Positions 1-10,379 of a stretch of 64,000 bases of DNA are shown piece by piece. How positions within the stretch are numbered: the first letter of the stretch is position 1; each line of letters starts with the position of its first letter. Both the position numbers and the translations under genes were made by a program. The DNA is from Linum tenue (lineage: Eukaryota > Streptophyta > Magnoliopsida > Malpighiales > Linaceae): NCBI GenBank assembly GCA_946122785.1, contig CAMGYJ010000007.1, forward strand, positions 6,774,909-6,838,908, in the 5' to 3' direction. The notes beneath the pieces are model-generated. The model saw only the letters and a list, made by a program, of their open reading frames with translations. It ran no database searches and had not been told where the DNA came from.

Positions 1-335
1 GATTGCTACATGATCAAGTGGAGTGCCATAGCAATTGTTGCTCTCAGCTTGCTCTCTAATGATCAATTTGTGATACTGCAGCGGTATAAAGAGTACGACG
101 AGAGCAACATGGTGAATCATCTCTCTGAACAGTTTGGTTTGAACACTAGTGTGCCTTACAAGCCCTGGTTTGATGATGACAAGCAGGTTATATAACTCTT
201 GGTGCATCCAACTAAGCAAGAGACTGATTTAATTTTCTTCTTCTTCTCTAGATCAAGCACATGTTCATGAAATCACCCTCTTCTATACCCTTACAAATCG
301 AAGGATGGACACAAGACAGACTATGGAAAGAATAA
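1..335 (+). CDS. 3' end of an unidentified protein-coding gene (two exons seen)
   Basis: The window opens inside an exon. The frame is open from base 1 to 186 and reads DCYMIKWSAIAIVALSLLSN onward, so the ATG at 10 is probably internal. A donor at 187 (CAG|GTTATA) and an acceptor ending at 251 (CTCTAG) join it in frame to 252-335. That exon ends GWTQDRLWKE and a TAA stop. The visible part is about 89 residues: a hydrophobic stretch, then a polar charged tail with no membrane segment near the end. I do not recognise the family securely, and a C-terminal tail alone does not support a function. That it is coding is supported by the clean splice and the conserved look of the joined peptide. Confidence 0.6.
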
Positions 336-763
336 CAAACCTGCATATGCAACCGTTAGAGCAGCTTCCCACACGGCTTGTGTTAATTTCTCCTCCCCCA
401 GTAGATCACTCACTTTATTTGCTGCATTTCTTGCTGGGAAGCCATTGGCAACTTGATGATCATCCCTCACCATGGATGATGGACTATCGAAAAATATGCA
501 CTTTGTGATTTTTCTAAAAGCAGGCCAACTCCTCTTCAGGTTATTAGCATTCTAATCGCCATTACCCTAATCATCACTGCTCATACCGGTCCTTGTAAAA
601 ACCTTAAGAACATGCAACCAAACTCTTCATCAAATGGTGTCAATGGTGATGTGAGGACTGACTGCAGAGAGGTACAGAGAGATGGGGAGGATGGAAAGAT
701 CAGGAGGCAGCGGGAGAGAAGTGTAGATAACATAGAAGATGGTTTGGAAGTGGCGTGAGCAAA
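336..763. other. Intergenic stretch between the first gene and U1
   Basis: This holds the 3' untranslated region of the upstream gene and then the far-upstream region of the U1 gene. I see no gene or clear repeat in it. Confidence 0.5.
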
Positions 764-813
764 TACCACAATGGTTAGCATAAGAAGTTGAGAAGGAGAA
801 AGGGAGTATAAAA
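764..813 (+). promoter_or_regulatory. U1 snRNA promoter: degenerate USE and TATA
   Basis: A weakened upstream sequence element, TACCACAATGG (764-774), lies about 65 bases before the RNA start, and GTATAAAA (806-813) about 26-33 bases before it. The order is that of plant Pol II snRNA genes. The USE departs from the consensus TACCACATCG by an inserted or changed base; the second U1 copy in this window has it intact. Confidence 0.7.
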
Positions 814-838
814 CACGAGCTGGGTGCAACCACACAAC

Positions 839-1000
839 ATACTTACCTGGACGGGATCAACGGGCGATCAATAAGGCCTGTGGTCTAGGCCAGTGACCTC
901 CATTGCACTTCTGGAGGGGTGCTGGGCTAAGGTCTTCCCATAGCGGGAGAGCCTACGTCATAATTTGTGGCAGCGGGGGCCTGCGTTCGCGCGGCCCCTA
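839..1000 (+). ncRNA. U1: U1 spliceosomal snRNA (copy 1)
   Basis: The RNA starts ATACTTACCTGGACGGGATC, which carries the 5' splice-site-pairing segment ACTTACCTG at positions 3-11. It follows the U1 layout throughout: a stem-loop II block near GACCTCCATTGCACTT, then GGAGAGCCTACGTCATAATT, then the Sm site AATTTGTGG, then the terminal GC-rich hairpin GGGGCCTGCGTTCGCGCGGC. Length is about 162 nt, usual for plant U1. It differs from the copy at 47361-47522 by four substitutions, none in the splice-site-pairing segment or the Sm site. The 3' box after it (CAATTCTTGGTTAAAA) is a loose match to the plant consensus CAAN(n)AGTNNAA. The promoter and 3' box are both weaker than in copy 2, so expression may be lower. 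Confidence 0.95.
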
Positions 1001-1669
1001 CCCAATTCTTGGTTAAAATATTTTGTTCTGGGCAAGCCTTCGTAAATTGGGCTTGGCCCTATCTGTTGATACGATGAGTTTTTCTGGGTCTGTGATAGTG
1101 GTCATTGGAATTTGGTACCAAGGCTGCAGGTAACCTACTTGAACAGAAGATGTTGCTGGTTGCAAAGAAAACAAAATTAAAGAGGCCGTGATGAATAAGG
1201 AAAAGTATACTTCATCAGCTGGGGAGAGATTATCCATGGAGAAATCTATGGGGAAAATAATGAAAGCCAAAGAAGAGCAGGAAGTTAGACCACCAGGCAG
1301 AGTTTTGTTTCCTGAAGAAGCACTTTACATACTGCAATCACGACAGAATCATCATCTAAGGAACTATTCAGCAACAAATCCTGATATTTTGTGATTACAA
1401 GGATATGAAAAGCAAAATTTGGACAATTCCAACATCACTAGTAATGGCATCTAAACCGAGGCGGGGCGACATTGATACCGATCCTTTCTTTCTGCATCGG
1501 CCCAATTCCTGAGTTACAAATTTGTACTAGACTAGGGTTCTCATTAGCTCAACTACGTGACCCTCGAGCGATTCTGAGAAGTAATTCCGAAGCACTACGA
1601 TTGTGGTGCAGCAACTCCATGTCCATGATAACTAACTCATACATATTCGTACAAAAACACAAACATGCC
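1001..1669. other. U1 to SF3B3 interval
   Basis: This contains the U1 3' box and the 3' untranslated region of SF3B3, which converges from the minus strand. Nothing else is supported. Confidence 0.5.
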
Positions 1670-4600
1670 TCAAACGATCTTATTTCGGACTTCCTCAAGC
1701 TTCTTCAGTATCTCCCCTGGAGTTCTGTCCAACTCATCAGCAATTTTCTTCTGTACATCAATAGGCAAGGTGGGGAACTGTTCACACAGATCTCCATCGA
1801 TCACATCCTGCGAAAAATATATCCGAGAAACGCTTTACCTCTCTTCTTTTGCGTATGAATCAGCAATGTAAAAGCAAATGAGAACATACGACTCGGTTTT
1901 TACCTTAACAGGGAAATAGGAAGATCTGTATGCCATATGGTCCCTTCCACACAATGGTGGGTGGTCCTGTCTCAAGTGCATTTCCAGGTGTGAGAAGAAG
2001 TCGACATCATCCCTAGAATTGAACGGCAGCAATGCCCCCAAGCTACCCATCATTGTGCCATATATGATGCACTCTCCACCACCAGGAATCAAAGATGCCT
2101 TCTGGACACTACTAACCACGTCACCGACATGAAACTGTACTATTTCTTCAACCTTGTTAGGAGCTCCATTAAGCTTTCCTTGCTCCCATTTTATCTTCCC
2201 GCCAGTTGGATCTTCCTCTATCTCATCAGACACATCCTGTGGCAATCTTGCGAAATAGATGTTCCCAAACTTGTCTGCACCTGCCATGGTATCAAAATCT
2301 ACATGCTGTGATGCTGTAAGCCACCTTGGAACGCTATCATCAGCAAATATGTAGAGCTGATTCTCATCCCGCCTATACTTGCAGAAGTGGAAAGACTACC
2401 ACAGCAGAAGAGAAAAGAAAAAATCAGTGACTATTATCCAAGTCAAGCTATGAGATGTGGGGAAAAACAGAGAATATAAACACTTGCAACTAGCTCAATG
2501 TCACCAATACCATACCTCCTGGATGTCGCCCACGTAAATACGATCACGGTAGGCCTGAATAGAAGTAATCGTGTTCGGGAAAAGCTTGTTCTCACATTTC
2601 TTGAGCAACCTCTTCTTCCCCAAGTCATATAGTCTGAGTGTAGAGCCTATTCCAGCCAGTAATCTACCTTGGAACTGGCACAAAGCCACTGGGACACCTT
2701 CCACTTGTGTCTTGTGCAAAAGCTCTAGGCTTCTCCCTTCATCCACAAATTTATAAATGTGAATGAATCCAGCAGCCAATGTTTTCTTTGGCCAGAACTG
2801 CAACCCCTTAGCTGTACCAACAGCCAAAAGAGCACCGTGTTCCTTATCATGGAAATTAACCGTGCATACACTGAATGCAGCTTCACTGTCCTGAAGTTCA
2901 AGCAGACAGGTCGTGGTTGCTGACCTAGGGTCCAGAACTCTGATGCAAGATACCCACTTGTCAGACTCTGCCTTGGGGTAACCATATTGCTCATCTGAGA
3001 GGGGATCCTCTTTGTCTTCATCATCACCATTCTCCATCTGCTCATTGGCTGTTCCATTTTCGCCCATACCAGCAGCCTCAAAACACTCTTTTTTAGCAGC
3101 TTCGCGTTCCTCTGCTGTATATGCTCCCTGATCACTCTCAACAATAACCAGAAGTTTTCGCTTGGGTTGAATTACAAACTTCCTCGGAGTGTACCTGAGA
3201 GGAATTGCAGTTTCATTAAACGTTTCACCCAACCTCTCGATAGTGAAAATCCGGAGTGCATCACCAGCAACAGCAACAACACCTTCTGCACATTGATCGG
3301 AAGAGAATGAAGCGGCATATTCAAGAGTCTCGTATGAAAGTGGGGTTAACAGGAAATGCCCTTGGTGAATATAACCAAGCCAGGGTCGGCTTGATAAGCA
3401 TAGCATTGCACGGCGACCTCTCACAGCTATTGAAAAGAGCTTTGGAGCCCTCAATCCTAAGAATCGGGAACGAGAATCAGAAAGCTGGCCGGTCACCATA
3501 TCCACCACTGTCCTAAACAGAACCCCAGACTGCAACCCAGCATTGAGGAAGAGACTAGCTGGATGATCAGCTCCATCTTCACCACCCATTGAGGCCTGCA
3601 CCTCAAGGAATAGAAGAGATTCTGGAATTGATGAAACACTTTGCACACTCAGAATCTGCATGCAGTCATCGGGATCCAAAGACAAGATACGGATAATGTT
3701 GTCATATGTACCAACTGCAAGGAACCTTGACCTCTGCCTTCCTTCAGGAACTGGGGCAATGTCCAAACAAGCCACATCTCCAGACATCTCATGCTTTTCC
3801 ACCTCCATTAGTTGACCAGTCATGTCCACCTCAAAATATATAAGTTCCCCTCCACTTAAAGCAATAACCACTTGTAGTCTGTTGGAGCCAACTTTCACAA
3901 TTGTCCTTTTTCCAGGAGTTCTCCACTCGTTAATACGACCGTCTTCCCTTATATGCCTAATACCATTTGGGTGAACTTGCATTAATGAATCGTCGCCGAT
4001 CAGAGAAACAGCAAGAGAAGGAGTAGTATCAAGAAACCCACTATCACTAACTTCCTCAACTGTCTCTCCGATAGAGAGAACCAGAGTTGCATTAGTAAAA
4101 GACACAACAATGTATGCATCAAATTCATCGCTGGCATTCTTTTTCACAGTCCAAACTGCGCTTGGCACACCAGGAAGCTGAGACACAGCCATCTCACTTA
4201 CAGCCAAGCCAGGCCTCAAAATTCTCAAGGATGATCGAGGCCCTCGGCCACAAAGGGTAAATATCTGAGGTGTTTCTTCATCAAAAAGATTAAAAATTTT
4301 CATGTCCATAATAGGCATCAAACTCTCAACCTGGTCAATTCTAACAAGATTCTTTAACCCCCTTGGCTGAAAAAACACAGGCTGGAAGCCCTCCTCGGTT
4401 TCCATCAAAGTAGCTGAAGAGGCCTCCACATCTGGGTCCTCACCAATAGCCTGAAATTGATACAAAGCATGATTTCCAAACTCCGATGCAGCAAATAGAA
4501 AGCCTGATTTCAACACACACATTGAAGCTGTCACTGGAATCGTATCAAAATACTTTATCTTGATCTCTGAAACCTTGTCATTCTCATGCTCCAGGGTGAC

Positions 4601-5524
4601 TTTAAAAATGTCCCCATATTCAGTCTGCAACAAGAAAAAGAACATGGACTTCTGTTTATGCGTTGCTGCAGAGACTATCAACACACCACGCTCAGCAGGC
4701 AAATCAGCACGCCTAGGAATCACTGCCCTTACATCGGGATGTCCTTGATTCTTGTAGATAACAAAATTTTCGGCACAAATCAACACTCCACTTGGTCCAT
4801 CTCCACCCCCAGGAACCGTAACAAGCATGTTAGCACCGTTATCGACCGGCTCGGACCACTTCCGAGAAACATGATTAAGCCCCAAATCCAGTTCATAAAA
4901 AGTCAAATTCTTCTGTGCCTCATTTGCAGCCTGCCCTGTTGCATCCTGGTCAGCCTCCGAATAATCCAGCTCAATAGCAGCAAAGATTGGATTATCAAAC
5001 CCACAATCAACCCCACAAATGTGATACACGATGGTGTGCGACTTATGTGCTTCCAAAGGCGAGGATATCGTTAACCTAGCTGCTGTATCCCTATTCAACA
5101 CATAGACCAACTTCTGCTTCTCGCAAGCTCCGATCATCACCGCCCTCCCCTTGGGGTCAACCGCCAAGTACTGACCAGGAACTATCCTCCTGCACCCGGA
5201 CTTCCCAAACGTCTCCTGGTGAACTTTATCGAACACATTCTTCTCCTTGTTGTACTCCAGAATCACAATCCTCCCGGAATCGGAACCCACGACGATGTAA
5301 TCCTTCTGAGATCCAGTAAGCCTGAACTGAGCTAAGGAGCGAATAGCACCGAATATTTCGACGGAGAGAATGGTCTGGAGCTTACCGGTGTCGTCGGGGC
5401 GGAGGAGGTCGAGAAGCTTGCCCCGCGCAACGACGATCTCCTGGGACTTGCCGCCGGAGAAGCTGCCGTTAATGGCGGCCACCACGCCGGTGGCTCGCTG
5501 AAGAGTGAGGCTGTAGAGGTACAT
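1670..5524 (-). CDS. SF3B3: Splicing factor 3B subunit 3 (SF3b130/SAP130)
   Basis: The coding sequence is complement(join(1670..1807,1904..2395,2516..5524)), 1212 aa, matching the usual plant length of about 1214. The start MYLYSLTLQRATGVV is the conserved N-terminus. Landmarks include the run from KDYIVVGSDSGRIVILEYN through ETFGKSGCRRIVPGQ, then LTFYELDLGLNHV, and the C-terminal end DELDRTPGEILKKLEEVRNK. The fold is the DDB1/CPSF160 type: an MMS1_N-like beta-propeller region followed by a CPSF_A domain in the last third. Both introns have GT/AG borders. In the nucleus the protein is part of SF3b, which grips the branch-site region in U2 snRNP and also belongs to the U11/U12 di-snRNP. No frameshift or missing block is seen, so it looks functional. 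It converges on the U1 snRNA gene at 839-1000. Confidence 0.97.
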
Positions 5525-6137
5525 AGCTGGAACAGCGGTAAGCTTGCCCTCAAGGGTCGGGAGACTTCAATGGAGAAAGCAGTGAGGGAGAATTAGGAGG
5601 GAAATGCGTCGTGTCAGTGAAGCTGAGAGATGGATTCGAAGGTTTTTAGGGTTTAAACTTTAACGGACCGACTGTGTGGTATTGGGAACCGGCGGTGTTC
5701 GATTTGGGAAATTTTCTCGGTTTCTTAATTTTATAATTTCTCTTACGGTATTCAACGAAATTTTTTCTCTTAACGTGCTATATGTTCTGGGCTTCTGGCC
5801 CAATCGCCTATAATAGTAGGAAAGAGTTCTAACTTCTACCCAAATGCTATGCGCCATGATGGGCTTCTGGCCCAATCGTACATAATAATAAAACATTTAT
5901 CATTAATTTATTTAGGAAATGAATGTTATCAAACATGTTTATACGGTTATGCTAGTTTAGCAAGTGATCCTTTCCATTACATTATCGAGGTTCTCCTCCA
6001 AAACCCCAATAACTCCACTTTTCCTGCTCCCAGTGTAGAGGACGGAGGGCTGTTATTGTCAAATTAATCTAACTTATATTCGCTGTAAATAAATGCAAAA
6101 AAGTGGGCCTAGACTGCGAAATCGTGGAGCTGGAATG
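5525..6137. other. SF3B3 upstream region
   Basis: The first ~120 bases are the likely 5' leader of SF3B3. The rest is AT-rich and holds a short tandem duplication (5789-5878). I see no gene. Confidence 0.5.
5789..5878. repeat. 72-bp-spaced direct repeat
   Basis: The 18-mer GGGCTTCTGGCCCAATCG occurs at 5789-5806 and again at 5861-5878, each followed by a similar AT-rich stretch containing ATAATA. This fits a local tandem duplication upstream of SF3B3. Confidence 0.7.
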
Positions 6138-6138
6138 G

Positions 6139-6235
6139 TGCATGTAAGTCCAATGTTCATTCTCGCCAAACTAAAAAAGAACCTTTCTTTTTAATTAATT
6201 TATTAATTGTGCATGTAATTCCAATGTCCATTCTC
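6139..6235. repeat. 71-bp tandem duplication, second unit interrupted by the LINE
   Basis: Unit 1 starts TGCATGTAAGTCCAATGTTC at 6139. Unit 2 starts at 6210 with two substitutions in the first 26 bases and breaks off at TTCTC (6235). The rest of unit 2 (TTCTCGCCAAACTAAAAAG onward) resumes at 13691, on the far side of the LINE. The LINE therefore landed inside the second unit of a pre-existing tandem repeat. Confidence 0.8.
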
Positions 6236-6284
6236 TTTTTTTTTTTTTGACAAAAGATATATTATATTAATAAGAAAAGGATAG

Positions 6285-9200
6285 TTACACCCTGGAGATC
6301 AGCCAGGCCTGAAAATCAAAGTTACGATCCATGGTCGGGTACACAGAGAGGGCTTTCCTAGCCACCAAATGGGCTACCCTATTACTACGCCGACCTACAA
6401 ATCGAACCGCCAACCCAGGATGAGAGCGAAAATACATTAAGACCTCTTCCAACACAGCACCCACCCGATTGTCTCTGGTCTCTCCTTGGTGAAGTTTATC
6501 AATGACTACCTTTGCATCTCCCTCGAATACGACATTAGTGAAGCCATTCGCCAGGCACCAAGAGACCGCCTCTCGAAGGACCAAAAGCTCAACCGTCATC
6601 GGATCTCCCACATTAGGAACGTGGATCCCCTTGACAAAAATTATCTCCCGAGCAGGGGAGAGCAGGACCATCCCACCGGCCGAATATGAACCCGGCCTAA
6701 CCGCCCCATCCCACATGCAAACGGCCCTCCCCGCTACCTCAATCCCCACGTCCTCTTCCACCGTCCCCAACGACCGGGAAACCTCATCTCTCGGCAATCG
6801 AACCCACTCCTCGTATTGCTGGTTAAACTGACGCATAAGGGCCGGGAAACCAAACTGTTTACCCTCAAAAACCACCCAGTTTCGTGAACGCCAAATCCTC
6901 CACAAGATGGCCACCACCGCCATGAACAACTGGGGCTGGTCAATCAAGCCCATCACCTTTTTAAGGAATAACGGAAAAGTGTGCCTGGGTAAACCCTCCC
7001 CTACATAATCCAGTCCTGACAATTCCCATAAAGCTCGCGCCACCGGGCAATCAAGAAACAAATGTTCCATCGTTTCCGATTCATCCCAGCAAACCGGACA
7101 CCTAGGGAGCACCGGAACATCCCGGGTAATGAGGCCCTCAGTAGTAGGCAAGATTCGATTAAGAATCTGCCAGACAAAGACCTTCAGCTTAGGGGGAATC
7201 TTAGCCGCCCATACCCGGACCCAGCTTGCTTTATCCATCCAGCTGACCGTAGCCTTCCTCCCCTCACACCGCTTATCCACATTAACGGCGAGATGGTACG
7301 CCGATTTCACCGAGAACACCCCATCCGATGTTCCATCCCAAATTAATTTATCCTCCATATCACGACGGGGCAGAGGAATTTCCTTAATGGCCCGACAAGT
7401 GGGTGGATCGAACCATTGCCTGAGTTTGTGATCATCCCAACGACCCTCATTTGGGCACATAACAGTCGCCACCGGCGGGTCACCACCTTCCGGAATGATC
7501 ACAGGATTAAAGACCGGTGGGTCAAGTTGGCGCTGGGGGATCCAATTGGAGTTTAGCAGCGATGCCGATTTGCCATTACCAATTTGCCACCTCAGACCCT
7601 TCTCTAGCAACTGCCTCCCAAACAGGATTCCTTGCCAGCCCCAGGAAGGCCGAGAGCGGGCCGAAGCTTGTAGGAATGACCCTTTTGGGAAATACTTCCC
7701 TTTATAGACCTGGGCCAGCAGGGAATGGGGCTCAGTCAGGATGCGCCATCCAACCTTCGCTAACAGCGCCTGATTAAATTGTTCGAACCGCCGAAAGCCC
7801 ATCCCTCCCTCATGTTTACTCCTGCACATGTTCCGCCACGAAATCCATCGAATCTTAGGGTGGCCTTCAACATCCCCCCACCAGAACCTTGCCACATACT
7901 TGTCCAGCAGACGACATAAGGAAGCAGGAAGCTTAAAACAAGACATAGCATGCAGAGGCAGAGCCATTGCTATCGATTTTATTAGGGTCTCTTTCGCCGC
8001 CCAAGACAGCGTCCTTTGCTTCCAGCCCTGGAGGCGCTCGAGCAGCTTATCCTCCAGGAACCGGAAGGTAGCCGTTTTTGACTGAGCAACCAGGGTAGGG
8101 AGGCCCAGATACTTATCCTGGACCCCAACTGCCCCCACCCCCAGCACTGCCGCAAGGAACTCCTGATCCTCTTGCACAATATTCTTGCTGAAGCAAACCG
8201 CAGACTTTGCCAGGTTTATCTTCTGTCCACTTAGTTCCTCATACTCATTGAGGACCACCAGCAGATTCTCGCATTCCCGGAGGGTTCCACGCAAAAATAA
8301 GTACGAATCATCCGCATAAAACAAATGCGAGATCCTAGGGGCCCGAGGGGCCACTTTCACTCCCTCCAATTTTTTATCCGCAATAGCCTTCCGTAAGAGC
8401 GCCGCAAACCCTTCAGTGCACAACACAAAGAGAAGCGGGGAGAGCGGATCTCCTTGCCGTAAACCCCTCGTCGGGGAAAAATATCCCGCTGGAGTCCCAT
8501 TCATGAGCACCGAGAACGAGGCCGATCGGAGGCACTCATAGATCCAATCCCTCCAGACACTGCTAAAGCCCATCTTGTCCAGGACAGCGAGGAGAAAAGG
8601 CCATTCAACCCTATCATAGGCTTTTTCCATGTCCACCTTCAAGGCCATGAACCCTTTTTTGCCTCGCGTCTTAATCTTCAAGTAGTGCATTAATTCGTGT
8701 CCTATCAGGATATTATCCACAATTTGTCTCTCCCGAATAAAGGCGTTCTGGCCATCAGACACTATCTCAGGGAGGATACAAGCCAGCCTTTCCGCCATGA
8801 TCTTGGTAATGACTTTATAGACAAACTGGCATAGACTGATTGGCCGAAGTTGTTTCATGGTCTCCACATTCTCAACTTTTGGGATCAACGTAAGCCAGGT
8901 GTGATTGAAACTGCGTAGCATCCTGCTTGTAGTAAAGAAGGAGCAGACTGCATCAACAACCGACGTGCCCACAATATCCCAAAAGGTCTTAAAAAACTTC
9001 CCCGTGAATCCGTCCGAACCCGGGGCCCGCTTCGATCCCATTGAAAACACCATTCGCCGCACTTCCTCAGGGAGCACCTCCGCTGTCAGGGATGTATTCA
9101 TCTCAGGAGTAACACTTCTGGCAATGGGGAGAGCTGCTACTCTCTCAGCCATGTTCTCCACTTGATTCTCTGACGTAAAGAGATGCTGATAAAAGGATGT

Positions 9201-10379
9201 CGCCACCCTAGCCTTACCAGGCTCATCCGTGACCCAATCCCCCTCCTCCGTCCGGAGCCCTCCCACAAAATTTTTCTTTCGTCTAGTCCTGGTCACTGTA
9301 TGAAAATAGGACGTGTTCTGATCACCTTTCTTCAACCAGGTAACTCTGGATTTTTGCTGCCAGTACAGCTCTTCCGCCTCCCATTGTCGGCTTAACTCCC
9401 CTTCCAAAACCCGGACCGTCTCCCAATCAATCGGATGGGACTCCTTTATCCTCCCAATCTCACCCTGCAGGGTATTAATGTTCCTTAAAGAATTGGTAGT
9501 CCCCGCCCTACTCCAATCATATAACAGGTGGCGTAGCCTCTTAAGCCGCTCCCACAGGCAGAACATCGGGGATCCCCTAATCTCATCACGCCAAACATAA
9601 GTAACCATAGCCCTAACCTCCGGGTTATCTGCCCAGCGGGCATCAAACCGGAATAGAGGCCGACAATTCCTTGCATAGGCTTTATCAGAAAGGAGAATGG
9701 CCCGATGATCCGACCCTTGATCTGTGAAATGTTTGACCAAGGTTTCCGGGCATCGCTCCATCCACAACTGGGAGCAGAGGCTTCTATCCAGACGTTCCCG
9801 AATACAAGCCGCTCCCATCCTCTTATTAGTCCAGGTGAACTGATCCCCAAGGAACCCTGGATCGTGGAGCCCCAGATCGTGGATAAACTCACGGAGGCTA
9901 AGAGCCTGATTAGCATTCCAGGGATTCCCGCCATCCTTCTCACTTTCAATAAGAGTTGTATTAAAATCACCCATTACCACAAAGGGTAGGTGGAATGAGG
10001 AGCAAAGCTCCTGGAGTTGAGCCAGCTGGGCGGATCTGATCGCATTATTACAACTAATATAGACAGTAACCACAATATAGGAAAAATCATCTTCATTGAT
10101 TCTAGTGCAAATACAAAAGTTCGAATGATAAAACACCGATGCGTCAACCCCTGGGGACCAGGCTACAACCAACCCACCCGCAGCATCGACAGCATCAACA
10201 AAATAACAATTAGAAAGAACAAAGCCCAACCCCCTCATACGACGGGAGACAACACGCCGGCTCGACCGTGTCTCTGAGAAGAACACGAGATCCGGTTTAT
10301 TCGAGCGAACCAAGCTTAGAGCCGTTTGGAATGTGAGGGATGGTCCAATTCCCCTCACATTCCAGGCCAAGAGCCTCAT
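6285..10379 (-). CDS. LINE ORF2: endonuclease, reverse transcriptase, RNase H
   Basis: 1364 aa, uninterrupted. An APE-type endonuclease occupies about residues 1-235: start LLAWNVRGIG, catalytic MGDFN at 136-140, SDHRAI at 223-228. The reverse transcriptase spans about 470-750 with the FYADD catalytic box at 687-691 (Asp690-Asp691) and the LRPISL motif upstream. A zf-RVT region (SVKSAYHL, then CPVCWDESETMEHLFLDC) lies near 1040-1115. A C-terminal RNase H-like domain lies about 1235-1350 with WDGAVRPGS, VELLVLREA and EGDAKVV supplying the usual D, E, D. The final active-site position reads NRVAHLVAR, a His-containing form I believe common in plant LINEs. It nicks target DNA and copies its own RNA there (target-primed reverse transcription). 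The ATG overlaps the ORF1 stop as ATGA (10376-10379), suggesting termination-reinitiation. Confidence 0.95.
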   Translation of the reverse strand: MRLLAWNVRGIGPSLTFQTALSLVRSNKPDLVFFSETRSSRRVVSRRMRGLGFVLSNCYFVDAVDAAGGLVVAWSPGVDASVFYHSNFCICTRINEDDFSYIVVTVYISCNNAIRSAQLAQLQELCSSFHLPFVVMGDFNTTLIESEKDGGNPWNANQALSLREFIHDLGLHDPGFLGDQFTWTNKRMGAACIRERLDRSLCSQLWMERCPETLVKHFTDQGSDHRAILLSDKAYARNCRPLFRFDARWADNPEVRAMVTYVWRDEIRGSPMFCLWERLKRLRHLLYDWSRAGTTNSLRNINTLQGEIGRIKESHPIDWETVRVLEGELSRQWEAEELYWQQKSRVTWLKKGDQNTSYFHTVTRTRRKKNFVGGLRTEEGDWVTDEPGKARVATSFYQHLFTSENQVENMAERVAALPIARSVTPEMNTSLTAEVLPEEVRRMVFSMGSKRAPGSDGFTGKFFKTFWDIVGTSVVDAVCSFFTTSRMLRSFNHTWLTLIPKVENVETMKQLRPISLCQFVYKVITKIMAERLACILPEIVSDGQNAFIRERQIVDNILIGHELMHYLKIKTRGKKGFMALKVDMEKAYDRVEWPFLLAVLDKMGFSSVWRDWIYECLRSASFSVLMNGTPAGYFSPTRGLRQGDPLSPLLFVLCTEGFAALLRKAIADKKLEGVKVAPRAPRISHLFYADDSYLFLRGTLRECENLLVVLNEYEELSGQKINLAKSAVCFSKNIVQEDQEFLAAVLGVGAVGVQDKYLGLPTLVAQSKTATFRFLEDKLLERLQGWKQRTLSWAAKETLIKSIAMALPLHAMSCFKLPASLCRLLDKYVARFWWGDVEGHPKIRWISWRNMCRSKHEGGMGFRRFEQFNQALLAKVGWRILTEPHSLLAQVYKGKYFPKGSFLQASARSRPSWGWQGILFGRQLLEKGLRWQIGNGKSASLLNSNWIPQRQLDPPVFNPVIIPEGGDPPVATVMCPNEGRWDDHKLRQWFDPPTCRAIKEIPLPRRDMEDKLIWDGTSDGVFSVKSAYHLAVNVDKRCEGRKATVSWMDKASWVRVWAAKIPPKLKVFVWQILNRILPTTEGLITRDVPVLPRCPVCWDESETMEHLFLDCPVARALWELSGLDYVGEGLPRHTFPLFLKKVMGLIDQPQLFMAVVAILWRIWRSRNWVVFEGKQFGFPALMRQFNQQYEEWVRLPRDEVSRSLGTVEEDVGIEVAGRAVCMWDGAVRPGSYSAGGMVLLSPAREIIFVKGIHVPNVGDPMTVELLVLREAVSWCLANGFTNVVFEGDAKVVIDKLHQGETRDNRVGAVLEEVLMYFRSHPGLAVRFVGRRSNRVAHLVARKALSVYPTMDRNFDFQAWLISRV

